Source: RHKX01 sp963784885 (lineage in GTDB: Bacteria > Actinomycetota > Thermoleophilia > Solirubrobacterales > 70-9). From it: a DNA stretch of 64,000 nt. Position numbers and translations under genes: made by a program. The stretch spans positions 124,001 through 188,000 of the forward strand of contig CAWATA010000004.1 in assembly GCA_963784885.1 (NCBI GenBank). Direction: 5' to 3'. Shown in pieces: positions 42,715 through 50,796 of this stretch (within the stretch, counting starts at the first letter, position 1; each line of letters opens with the position of its first letter). The notes beneath the pieces were generated by a model. The model saw only the letters and a list, made by a program, of their open reading frames with translations. It did no database searches and was not told the origin of the DNA.

Positions 42715-45324
42715 CTACGGGGTCCCGGTGTAGCCGTTCGAGAAGCAGAGCCTCGTGGCGTCGATGCACTGGGGCACGCCGTCGCCGCGCAGGAAGCTCC
42801 CCTCCTGCAGGAGCCCGTCGGCGGCCGCCCGCGGGTAGCCGTGCGGGTCGCCGCCGTAGCCCCATTCGGGTCGCGGCGGCACGTTGGCGCTCGGCGCCGT
42901 CCCCGACCCCTGTCCCCGCGTCCCGGTGAACGAGACCGGCCCGCCGTCGTAGTAGACGAGCATGCTCCCCCCGGTGTACGGGGGCTTGGCGACGCCGCCC
43001 ATGTCGACCTGGGGGATCCCGAGGAACGGGTCGCTGTCCCAGTGCCGTGAGGGCTCCAGCGCCGGCGTGTAGACCGATGCCCCGACCGTTCGCGCCTCCA
43101 CCTCGGCGGAGACGTTCGCCACCTGGTGGTCGCCGAGCGCCGCCTGCAGCAGCACCTCGTGCGGCGGTGTGTTCGCGAGCGGGTCGGTCGTCATGTTGTG
43201 GGCGTAGCCGTTCGCCTCGCCGCGGTCCCAGAGGAGCTGGGTCAGCGAGAGCAGCAGCGGCCGCTCGAGCTCGTCCGGGTAGTTGGCGTACAGGCCGATT
43301 CCGGGGATCTTGAAGTACTCGTCCGAGTCCACGCTGCGGCGCAGCAGGGTCGAGTAGTTCATCCCGGTGACGTTGAGGACGCCGCGGTCGGCGTCGGGCT
43401 CGAGCGCGGTCAGGGCGCCTCCCATGATCGCCCCCTGGCTGACGCCCATGTACTGGAGGCGGTTGTCGACGCCGGCGCTCGTGTCGATCACCGACTCGTC
43501 GCCGTCTCCGTTGTCCATCGCGAACGCGGGATCGGTCGCGAGCCCGTCGGAGTGGATCAGGGCGCGGCCGAGGTACATGAAGTTCAGGTACCCCTGCTGC
43601 ATCCGGTCGGCGAGCTTGTTGAAGTTGGACATGTCCGCGAGGGCCGCGATGACGGTGCCGAGATCCTGCTCGGCGAAGCCCTCGAAGTCCATCGCGCACC
43701 AGATCGTGTTCTCCTGCTGGGCGAGCGCTGCCTGGCCGGTCAGCTGATCCTGGGTGCCGAGCAGGCCATGGCCGTAGATGCCGACTGCGGCCGGCTGAAC
43801 CGGGCCCGAGCCCGCGAGGACCGAATCCGGGATCTCGCAGCGGAACTCGACGTCGCGGTCGTAGCTCTCGTTCCAGGTGATGTCGCCGTCGGAGTCGTGC
43901 GCGAACTTCGACCCGGTCGGGCAGCCGTCCTGGTCGAGGTAGCAGGGGACGTTGATCGTGCCCTCGACGCGGCGGGCGATCTGCGAGGGGATGCCCCGCT
44001 CCCCGGCGGGGATCGGGTCGCCCTGGTTGAGGACGCGGGTGATGGCCCAGCTCGGCGAGTCGCCCTGGATCTTGCGGTCGGCGAGGTTCGTGTCGCCGAG
44101 GCGCGCGAACGCGTCGTCGCGGATCGTCGTCGCCCGGCCGGTGACGCTCTCCTCACTCGCGACCGTGAAGTCCCAGGCCATGTAGAGGCTGTCGCGCTCG
44201 ACGCCCGCCTTCGTGACGAGGTCGTTGATGATCGAATCCATGTGCGGGCGGCGAGACTCGACCTCGGGCTGGTCGGTGACGTCGTCGTCGCGGTAGACGC
44301 GGAAGCCGATCGGCGCCTCGATCGGCTCGTCGGCGGCGTTCCTCAGGTTCCGCAGCGCGACGATGTAGCGGGCGCCGAAGTCGAAGTTCTCGGCGGGGCG
44401 GATGATCAGGTTGACCGGGCCGGTGTTGTCCGGGTTCTCGCCGATTCCGCCGGGGCCGCCGGGGCCGGGGTCGACCGACGTCGGGTTCGAGTCGAGCTCG
44501 GCCCAGACCGGCTGGCGCTCGCCGGTGTCGGCGTTGATGACGATCACCGGCTGGTCGGCGTCGTCGTAGGCGTGGAGATCGTTCTCGGGCACCAAGCCGC
44601 TGTTGGCGAACGCCGCCGGCGTCTCCATGCCGGGGATCTTGACCGTGATCAGGTTGCCCGGGCTGAAGCCGTCGGCGCGGTTCATGTCGGTCGGGTCGAT
44701 GTGGACGCCGTTCTTGTTCGCCGGCATCGACTGCTCGTTCAGGTTCAGCCGCTTGCCGGTCGCGGTCGATGCGTCGGCGATCGTGAAGTAGTCGTTCGGG
44801 AACGGCTGCAGGCAGACCGCCGGGTCGAGGAAGTCACAGCGGTCGGCGTTCTCGACCGGGACCGGCGTGTACGGCTTCCCGCAGAGGCTCGCGTCCTTCT
44901 TCAGGTTGCGCATCGCCACCGCCTTGCGCTTGTTCCCGTTGACGCGGTAGAGGGCCCGGACCTTGACCTCCTTGGCTCCGCACCTGCCGAGGCGCCGCTC
45001 GCCGTCGGCGGTCAGCGGCAGCTTCACGGTCCGCTTGCCGCTCACCCGCAGGGTCCGGGTCTCGAAGAGGCTTCGCTTCTTCTTGTGGGCGGCGGTCACC
45101 TTGACCTTCTCGGCGGACCGGCTCTTGACGACGATCTTCAGCTTGCCGTTCTTCAGCAGCTGCTTCTGGCCGTCCGTCGCGACCTTGACCCCGACCCCCG
45201 GCCTGCCGGAGTTCGCGGCGGCAGCGCCCGATCCGATCTGGGCCAGCAGGATCAGCCCGGTCAGCACGGCGAGGAGGGCGAGCGGTGCCCGGAGGGCGGC
45301 CGCACGGTGGCCAGGGTTCGGCAT
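42715..45324 (-). CDS. Large secreted alpha/beta-hydrolase-like protein
   Basis: 869 residues from ATG 45324 behind GGGAGAGAG. Signal peptide LALLAVLTGLILLAQIGSGAAAA. A Lys-rich beta domain (about residues 40-130) precedes the main body, which begins DRCDFLDPAVCLQPFPNDYFTIAD. The nucleophile elbow GVSQG lies within RLQYMGVSQGAIMGG, and GIYGHGLLG is a typical oxyanion-hole segment. Similar proteins are secreted lipases or esterases of unknown substrate. A catalytic Asp and His would lie toward the C-terminus (for example in GVPQCIDATRLCF and SEVEAR regions) but I cannot fix them. Confidence 0.65.
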   Translation of the reverse strand: MPNPGHRAAALRAPLALLAVLTGLILLAQIGSGAAAANSGRPGVGVKVATDGQKQLLKNGKLKIVVKSRSAEKVKVTAAHKKKRSLFETRTLRVSGKRTVKLPLTADGERRLGRCGAKEVKVRALYRVNGNKRKAVAMRNLKKDASLCGKPYTPVPVENADRCDFLDPAVCLQPFPNDYFTIADASTATGKRLNLNEQSMPANKNGVHIDPTDMNRADGFSPGNLITVKIPGMETPAAFANSGLVPENDLHAYDDADQPVIVINADTGERQPVWAELDSNPTSVDPGPGGPGGIGENPDNTGPVNLIIRPAENFDFGARYIVALRNLRNAADEPIEAPIGFRVYRDDDVTDQPEVESRRPHMDSIINDLVTKAGVERDSLYMAWDFTVASEESVTGRATTIRDDAFARLGDTNLADRKIQGDSPSWAITRVLNQGDPIPAGERGIPSQIARRVEGTINVPCYLDQDGCPTGSKFAHDSDGDITWNESYDRDVEFRCEIPDSVLAGSGPVQPAAVGIYGHGLLGTQDQLTGQAALAQQENTIWCAMDFEGFAEQDLGTVIAALADMSNFNKLADRMQQGYLNFMYLGRALIHSDGLATDPAFAMDNGDGDESVIDTSAGVDNRLQYMGVSQGAIMGGALTALEPDADRGVLNVTGMNYSTLLRRSVDSDEYFKIPGIGLYANYPDELERPLLLSLTQLLWDRGEANGYAHNMTTDPLANTPPHEVLLQAALGDHQVANVSAEVEARTVGASVYTPALEPSRHWDSDPFLGIPQVDMGGVAKPPYTGGSMLVYYDGGPVSFTGTRGQGSGTAPSANVPPRPEWGYGGDPHGYPRAAADGLLQEGSFLRGDGVPQCIDATRLCFSNGYTGTP

Positions 45325-45462
45325 CAGGTTCGACTCTCTCCCGGTGGTCGGCGATTGTGGCCGAGATCCCATCCCCGAGGGTCATCGACCTGAACGGCGG
45401 TCAGATATATCAGAGGGCGGGACGCCCGCGTGCCGGTTCGCCCCGCGCCCCCGGCAACGACG

Positions 45463-45485
45463 GCGGCCCGCCGTCGGCGGGCCGC
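45463..45485 (-). terminator. Hairpin downstream of tRNA-Leu
   Basis: GCGGCCCGCCG and its exact complement flank one base, 12 bases past the tRNA-Leu 3' end on the minus strand. With a minimum loop the stem is about ten GC pairs. Probably the tRNA terminator; no U-tract. Confidence 0.5.
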
Positions 45486-45496
45486 GAGTCCTCCAG

Positions 45497-45583
<87 letters not shown>

Positions 45584-45630
45584 GAGGGCGGCCATTGTAA
45601 GCGTCGCAGTGGTTCGGGGCGGTCTCGGAA

Positions 45631-45698
45631 TTGATTCCATCCGCGGGCCCGGCTAGTCTACGAACATGTGTTCCCTGATCGGGCCGAACAGCGGTTCG
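45631..45698 (+). promoter_or_regulatory. lexA promoter with two LexA (SOS) boxes
   Basis: TTGATT (45631-45636), 17 bases, then TAGTCT (45654-45659). CGAACATGTGTTCC (45661-45674) sits right at the expected start site and fits the Gram-positive SOS consensus CGAACRNRYGTTYC. A second box with CGAAC-N4-GTTCG is at 45685-45698. Autorepression of lexA is expected. Confidence 0.8.
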
Positions 45699-45741
45699 AT
45701 CGTCAACTCGAAGCGTCGTCGTCCAGGAGGGCGAAGCCGAA

Positions 45742-46347
45742 ATGGATCTGAACCTGACCAAGCGCCAGAGCGAGATCTTCGACTTCATCAAGGGCCATCT
45801 CGACAAGACCGGCTATCCCCCGACCGTCCGTGAGATCGGCAGCGCCCTCGGGCTGCACTCGCCGTCGACCGTCCACGCCCATCTCGCCAAGCTCGAGAGC
45901 TCCGGCGTGCTGCGCCGCGACCCGTCGAAGCCCCGGGCGATCGAGATCCTCGTCGAACGGACCAAGCGGGTGATGCGCCCGGCGATCCCACTGGTCGGCC
46001 AGGTCGCCGCCGGCACGCCGATCCTCGCCGAGGAGAACATCGAAGACCAGCTCGAGGTCCCGGCGATGATCGGGGCCGACGACGGCGACTATGCACTCAA
46101 GGTGAAGGGCGACTCGATGCAGGACGCCGGCATCCTCGGCGGCGACCTGGTTGTCGTCCATCCCGCCGACGACGCCGATAACGGCGAGATCGTCGTCGCG
46201 ATGATCGAGGACGAGGCGACCGTCAAACGCTTCTTCCGCGAGGGCGACGCCGTTCGCCTCCAGCCGGAGAACGATGCCTACGAGCCGATCATCTCCCGCG
46301 AGGCGCAGGTGCTCGGCAAGGTGATCGGCGTCTTCCGGAAGGTTTGA
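45742..46347 (+). CDS. lexA: LexA repressor
   Basis: 201 residues. The N-terminal winged helix reads LTKRQSEIFDFIKGHLDKTGYPPTVREIG, with recognition helix SPSTVHAHLAKLESSG. The self-cleavage site is Ala90-Gly91 (QVAAGTPI), the catalytic pair is Ser125 (KGDSMQDAGI) and Lys162 (ATVKRFF). It represses DNA-damage genes and cuts itself when activated by RecA. It lies downstream of two LexA boxes. Its TGA overlaps the TTG of the next small gene. Confidence 0.95.
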   Translation: MDLNLTKRQSEIFDFIKGHLDKTGYPPTVREIGSALGLHSPSTVHAHLAKLESSGVLRRDPSKPRAIEILVERTKRVMRPAIPLVGQVAAGTPILAEENIEDQLEVPAMIGADDGDYALKVKGDSMQDAGILGGDLVVVHPADDADNGEIVVAMIEDEATVKRFFREGDAVRLQPENDAYEPIISREAQVLGKVIGVFRKV

Positions 46348-46565
46348 CCTTGGCCGCGGTGCGGACAGCTCATCGGCGCGGATCCCGCCGCGCGACGCGT
46401 CGCGGTGGACGCACACCCGGGACCGGAGCCGTGCGATCGCTCGAGGACGTCGTGGTCGGAGCCTACGGCGACCTCCGGAGCGCCGGGGTGGCCGGCTGCC
46501 CCGTCTGCGGCGAGCGGTCGCTGCAGGCGGACGGCTGCGTCGCCTGCGGCTCCGAGCTGAGCTGA
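46344..46565 (+). CDS. Small zinc-ribbon protein following lexA
   Basis: 73 residues from a TTG overlapping the lexA stop; a GTG at about 46430 gives a 44-residue form that keeps all conserved parts. The first 30 residues are basic and low-complexity. The end reads SLEDVVVGAYGDLRSAGVAGCPVCG then CVACGSELS: two CxxC pairs nine residues apart, a zinc ribbon. It may be co-regulated with lexA. No function assigned; the 3' end is about 30 bases before the RNase P RNA. Confidence 0.5.
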   Translation: MTLAAVRTAHRRGSRRATRRGGRTPGTGAVRSLEDVVVGAYGDLRSAGVAGCPVCGERSLQADGCVACGSELS

Positions 46566-46596
46566 GCTCAGCCGCCTCCTGCCGTAAGATCGCGCC

Positions 46597-46952
46597 GCGG
46601 GTCAACGCGATCGCGGGGGAGGTATCCCTCGAGGAAAGTCCGGACACCACAGGGCAAGGCGGTGGGTAACGCCCACCCGGGGAAACCCGCGGGAAAGTGC
46701 CACAGAAACACACGGCCGATGGCGCCCTCGGGCGCACAGGCAAAGGTGAAATGGTGCGGTAAGAGCGCACCGGCGTCGCGGCGACGCGGCGGCCGGGCAA
46801 ACCCCGCCCGGTGCAAGGCCAAGTAGGACCGATGACCCGGCCCGGCGAGGTCCAGGTAGGCCGCAGGACTGCGGAGAACGCAGTCCCTTCGGGGCTCAGG
46901 CCCCGTCGAGATGGATGGTCGCGCCAGACAGGATCCGGCTTAGCGACCCGCT
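46597..46952 (+). ncRNA. rnpB: RNase P RNA (bacterial class A)
   Basis: The catalytic RNA that matures tRNA 5' ends. P1 pairs GCGGGTC (46597-46603) with GACCCGC (46945-46951). Conserved blocks are in order: GAGGAAAGTCCGGACACCACAG, then GTGCCACAGAAA, GGTGAAATGGTGCGGTAAGAGCGCACCGG, GGCAAACC, AAGGCCAAGTAGG, and the 3' blocks AGATGGATGGTC and ACAGGATCCGGCTT. Length about 356 bases, normal for actinobacteria. Ends are set by P1 pairing, accurate to a few bases. Confidence 0.92.
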
Positions 46953-46955
46953 AAA

Positions 46956-46983
46956 GAGAGGGCCCCGGCAACGGGGCCCTCTC
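46956..46983 (+). terminator. rnpB terminator with GCAA tetraloop
   Basis: A perfect 12-base-pair stem (GAGAGGGCCCCG / CGGGGCCCTCTC) closed by a GCAA loop, four bases after the RNase P RNA. No strong T-run, but the stem is very stable. Confidence 0.8.
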
Positions 46984-47121
46984 CAGTTCCGCGGGCGGTT
47001 GTCGGCGGGGGCCGTCAGGGGCCGTCACCGCCGGGGCGACTCGCTTCGCTCGCGCTCGAGTCCCGGCGATGCCGCCCGCTGCCGGCCACATCGGTGCCGG
47101 CAGATTCCGAGGCCCCGTCCC

Positions 47122-47688
47122 TCAGGCCGCCGAGGGCAGGACCGAGGTGTCGATCTGGTCTTGAGGGAGCCCGGCGGCGTTGGCGACCAGGCTCTGGAAC
47201 TCGTTCAACGCAACCTCGCCGAGGGCCTCGAGCAGCTGTTCGTCGGTCCAGTCCGCCTCGCGGGCCTCCTCGAGGAGGAAGTGGGGCGGGTGACCGTCGG
47301 AGTCCATCGCGCCCTTGACGAAGGCGAGCAGCGCCGCCTCCTTCGGGTCGTTGGACGCGAAGCCGCGGGCGAGCGAGATCTCGTCGAGACCGATACCGCT
47401 GAAGCGGGCCGAGCGAGCGTGCTGGGCGACGCTGTAGCCGTCGCCGCGGCGCTCGGCCACGGCGAGCCCGATCCGGATCGCCGTCGCGGGCGGCAGATCG
47501 CCCGAGTGGAGCTCCGAGCGCATTCGCGCGAAGGCGCGAAGGGTCGCGGGCGAGCCGGCGAGGACGCCGACCAGCTTCGAGACGGTGCCACCTGAGGTCG
47601 AGATGCTCTTGAGGAGCCGCTCGCTGCCGGCGGGAGCGGTCAGCTCGTCGTGGATGTCGAAGCGGGCGTAATCAGTTTTCACGGTCAT
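47122..47688 (-). CDS. Carboxymuconolactone decarboxylase/AhpD-like protein lacking both active cysteines
   Basis: 188 residues of the AhpD/CMD alpha-helical fold: SGDLPPATAIRIGLAVAERR, GYSVAQHARSARFSGIGLDEI, and LLAFVKGAMDSDGHPPHFLLEEA with WTDEQLLEALGEVALNEF. AhpD members have C-x-x-C-x3-H; here the cysteines are Asp and Ser (DGYSVAQH) and only the His remains. It is therefore unlikely to be a peroxidase partner by thiol chemistry. The gene starts at ATG 47688 and faces away from glnA; a dyad lies between them. Confidence 0.75.
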   Translation of the reverse strand: MTVKTDYARFDIHDELTAPAGSERLLKSISTSGGTVSKLVGVLAGSPATLRAFARMRSELHSGDLPPATAIRIGLAVAERRGDGYSVAQHARSARFSGIGLDEISLARGFASNDPKEAALLAFVKGAMDSDGHPPHFLLEEAREADWTDEQLLEALGEVALNEFQSLVANAAGLPQDQIDTSVLPSAA

Positions 47689-47758
47689 GGCGAACTCCGG
47701 GTGCGGATTTGGTCTCGACGGTTACCGGCCGTTGATCGAACCTTTACTTTACTTTTAG

Positions 47759-47789
47759 CCGGTTACTTACGTTGAGTAAGTTATACCGG
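47759..47789. promoter_or_regulatory. Imperfect dyad, probable operator
   Basis: CCGGTTACTTAC, a GTTGA spacer, then GTAAGTTATACCGG: the inner 6-base arms are exact and outer CCGG arms match with a small offset. It lies 70 bases upstream of the CMD-like gene and about 170 bases before glnA. Three TTTACTT-like repeats lie just to the left. A related AAGTAAGTTAC lies upstream of the DUF1802 gene. Confidence 0.4.
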
Positions 47790-47960
47790 CGCCAACGGCG
47801 TCTTTCAAGGGTCCTCGTGCCCTTTCCAACGTTCGCGAGCCACGGGCGGATCAGTCGCCGCCGGCCGCCCGGAGAGCCGGCGCCGGTCGGCTCTCGGCGT
47901 TCGTGGCGCACCGGTGATCATCTAGGGTGCTGCCTTCCCGACCAAGGAGCTTGGAGCCAG

Positions 47961-49325
47961 ATGACCGGCGATTCGACCCCGACCTCACCGCGCACGGCGG
48001 AAGACGTGATCGCGGAGGTCGCCGACCGGAACATCCGCTTCATCCGCCTCTGGTTCACCGACGTTCTCGGCCAGCTCAAGAGCTTCTCGATCAACTCCTC
48101 CGAGCTCGAGGACGCGTTCGCGGGCGGCAACGGGTTCGACGGTTCCTCGATCACCGGCTTCAACCCGATCGAGGAGTCGGACATGCTCGCCGTGCCCGAC
48201 CCGGCGACGTTCACGACGCTGCCGTGGAGTCCGGAGGAGCAGCCGACGGCACGGATGTTCTGCGACATCCAGGTCCCCGGCGGCGAGCCCTACGAGGGCG
48301 ACCCGCGTTGGATCCTCCGGCGGGCGATTCAGCGCGCTCATGACATGGGGTTCGACGAGTTCAACGTCGGCCCCGAGCTCGAGTACTTCTACTTCCGCGA
48401 CGCCAAGCCCCCCGACGGGGTGCCCGAGGTCCTCGACGAGGGCGGCTACTTCGATCTGACCACGCTGGACGCCGGCTCGGGCGTCCGCCGCGAGACCGTC
48501 CTCGCACTCGAGCGGATGGGGATCCACGTCGAGTACACCCACCACGAGGTCGGCCCCTCCCAGCACGAGGTCGACATGCGCTACAAGGACGCGCTCGCGA
48601 TGGCCGACGACTGCATGACCTACCGGATGACGGTCAAGGAATACGCGATGAAGAACGGCTGGCATGCGACCTTCATGCCGAAGCCGCTGAACGGCGAGAA
48701 CGGCAGCGGCATGCACGTTCACCAGTCGCTCGCCCGGGAAGGGGCAAACGCCTTCTACGACGCCGATGACCAGTACTACCTCTCGCAGACCGCGAAGCAG
48801 TTCATCGCCGGGCAGCTCAAGCACGCCCGCGAGATCTCGTCGCTGTTCGCGCAGTGGGTCAACTCCTACAAGCGGCTGGTCCCGGGCTATGAGGCGCCCG
48901 TGTACCTCGCATGGTCGCGCCGCAACCGCTCGGCCCTGATCCGCGTCCCGCTCTACCACCCGGGGCGCGAAGCGGCCACCCGAGCCGAGCTCCGCTGCCC
49001 GGATCCGGCCTGCAATCCGTACCTCTGCTTCGCGGCGATGCTGCAGGCGGGCCTCGAGGGGATCGAGAAGGGTTACGAGCTGCCCGAGCCGATGGAGCAG
49101 AACCTCTACCACCTCTCGCCTGAGGAGCGGCAGCGCCGCGGGATCGAGCAGCTCCCGGAGAACCTCGGCGAGGCGATCGAGCTGGCGGCCGAGTCGGAGC
49201 TGGTCCTGAGGACTCTCGGCGAGCACACCTTCAACCGCTTCATCGAGATCAAGCGGGCCGAATGGGACGATTACCGCGTCCGGGTCACGCCCTGGGAGAT
49301 CTCCCAGTTCCTGCCCGTTCTCTGA
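47961..49325 (+). CDS. glnA: Glutamine synthetase, type I
   Basis: 454 residues from ATG 47961 behind TTGGAGCC. Blocks: FIRLWFTDVLGQLKSFSI, NGFDGSSITGFNPIEESDM, GPELEYFYFR, the ATP site KNGWHATFMPKPLNGENGSGMHVHQS, and NRSALIRVP. NLYHLSPEERQRRGIEQLP resembles GSI-alpha enzymes more than the adenylylated GSI-beta form (inference from memory). It makes glutamine from glutamate and ammonia with ATP. A second signal peptide or extra domain is absent. Upstream bases 47689-47960 hold the putative operator. Confidence 0.95.
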   Translation: MTGDSTPTSPRTAEDVIAEVADRNIRFIRLWFTDVLGQLKSFSINSSELEDAFAGGNGFDGSSITGFNPIEESDMLAVPDPATFTTLPWSPEEQPTARMFCDIQVPGGEPYEGDPRWILRRAIQRAHDMGFDEFNVGPELEYFYFRDAKPPDGVPEVLDEGGYFDLTTLDAGSGVRRETVLALERMGIHVEYTHHEVGPSQHEVDMRYKDALAMADDCMTYRMTVKEYAMKNGWHATFMPKPLNGENGSGMHVHQSLAREGANAFYDADDQYYLSQTAKQFIAGQLKHAREISSLFAQWVNSYKRLVPGYEAPVYLAWSRRNRSALIRVPLYHPGREAATRAELRCPDPACNPYLCFAAMLQAGLEGIEKGYELPEPMEQNLYHLSPEERQRRGIEQLPENLGEAIELAAESELVLRTLGEHTFNRFIEIKRAEWDDYRVRVTPWEISQFLPVL

Positions 49326-49467
49326 GTCGGCCGGCCGCCGTCACGGCGCTCGGTGCCGCTGTCATCTCGCGCCGCGACCGCCCCGTCGTCCGTTTCCGGC
49401 GACGACATCGTCCATCGTGGGCGCCCCTTCCTCAACCGCTCATCGGACCCTGCCGACCTGAGGGGGA

Positions 49468-50796
49468 GTGTCCGTCCCCGTCTATCGCGGCCGCTTCGGC
49501 GCCTCGCAGGCAGAGCGTCTCCTCTGGCGTGCCGGATTCGGGCCTGCGCCCGGCGAGGCCGAGAGGCTTCGACGCAGGGGCATGCGGAAGGCAGTGCTCT
49601 CCCTCACCCGGCCGAAGGGCAGGGCGCGACTCCGCGGCCCCGCCCCCCGCGACGACGACGGCTTGCCGATCGCGCCGCGGGATGCCTGGGGCCACGACCT
49701 GCTCTGGTGGCTCGATCGGATGGTCCGCTCCGACCAGCCGCTCGTCGAGCGGATGGCACTCGTCTGGCACGACTGGTTCGCGACGGCCGACGTCGGTCAG
49801 GTCACGCTCAACCTGAAGCAGAACGAGCTCTTCCGCAGGCGCGGACTCGGCTCTTTCGAGTCCCTGCTGCTGTCGGTGACCAAGGACCCGGCGATGCTCG
49901 TCTGGCTGTCGGGGAACGAGAACGAGGTCGGGGCCCCGAACGAGAACTACGCCCGTGAGCTGATGGAGCTGTTCACCCTCGGCGCGTCCAACGGCTACAC
50001 CGAGGATGACGTTCGCGAGCAGGCCCGCGCCCTGACCGGGTGGACCAACGACTGGGACGACGACCTCGGGATGATCAATTTCCGGTTCGAGGCCGATCGC
50101 CACGACCACGGCCGCAAGAAGATCTTCGGCAAGGCCGGCAACTTCGACTGGCGGGACTCGTGCCGCCTCTGCCTCGAGCATCCCGCGCACGCCGGTTACT
50201 TCGTCGAGCGACTCTGGTCGTACTTCGTGCCGAGCCCGCCGCCGAAGCGGACGCTCCAGGCCCTGAAGCGGGACTATCGGCGCAACCGCAGCATCAGGCG
50301 CGTCGTCGAAGCGATTCTCATGCACCCTGCCCTGTACGAGGGCCCGCGGATGGTCAAGCCGCCGATCGTTCAGATCGCGGGCATGCTCAGGGCCCGTCGC
50401 AAGGGGATCTCCACCGATGCCTGGACGTGGATCGCCGACGAGGCCGGACAGCGCCTGTTCCAGCCGCCCAACGTCGCCGGCTGGGACGAGCTGCGCTGGC
50501 TCGACACCGCGCGGATCAGCGGCCGCTGGACGGCGGCCGCCTACAACACCCGCGCGGCGGAGGCCGACACCGAGGACTACGGCGAGATGGAGACCGCATC
50601 GGAGGCGGTCCGCAAGGCGCTGCGCTTCTGGGGCAACCCGTCGCTCTCGGCCGGCACGCGCTCGGAGTTGCAGCGATTCGCCCGCCGGGTCGAGAGCGCC
50701 GCCACCGACGACTGGCAGCAGGGCGCGTATCGGGCGCTGCGCCAGAACGCCCTGCGGATCCTGGTCGTCATGAGCCCGGACTTCCAGACCTCATGA
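49468..50796 (+). CDS. DUF1800 family protein
   Basis: 442 residues from GTG 49468 (AGGGGG just upstream). DUF1800 hallmarks are AERLLWRAGFGPAPGEAERL, LVERMALVWHDWFAT, NELFRRRGLGSFESLLLSVTKDPAMLVWLSG, NENYARELMELFTLG and GWDELRWLDTARISGRW. Family function is unknown; it is almost always next to a DUF1501 gene, as here, and both are thought to be exported or membrane-linked. No clear signal peptide is visible. It overlaps the DUF1501 start by ATGA. Confidence 0.85.
   Translation: MSVPVYRGRFGASQAERLLWRAGFGPAPGEAERLRRRGMRKAVLSLTRPKGRARLRGPAPRDDDGLPIAPRDAWGHDLLWWLDRMVRSDQPLVERMALVWHDWFATADVGQVTLNLKQNELFRRRGLGSFESLLLSVTKDPAMLVWLSGNENEVGAPNENYARELMELFTLGASNGYTEDDVREQARALTGWTNDWDDDLGMINFRFEADRHDHGRKKIFGKAGNFDWRDSCRLCLEHPAHAGYFVERLWSYFVPSPPPKRTLQALKRDYRRNRSIRRVVEAILMHPALYEGPRMVKPPIVQIAGMLRARRKGISTDAWTWIADEAGQRLFQPPNVAGWDELRWLDTARISGRWTAAAYNTRAAEADTEDYGEMETASEAVRKALRFWGNPSLSAGTRSELQRFARRVESAATDDWQQGAYRALRQNALRILVVMSPDFQTS

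Noticed and set aside
45760..47120. Possible CRISPR or tandem repeat in the RNase P RNA region
   Set aside because: The repeated-looking GGTG/CACC words are helices of RNase P RNA, which fits the conserved blocks and P1 ends.
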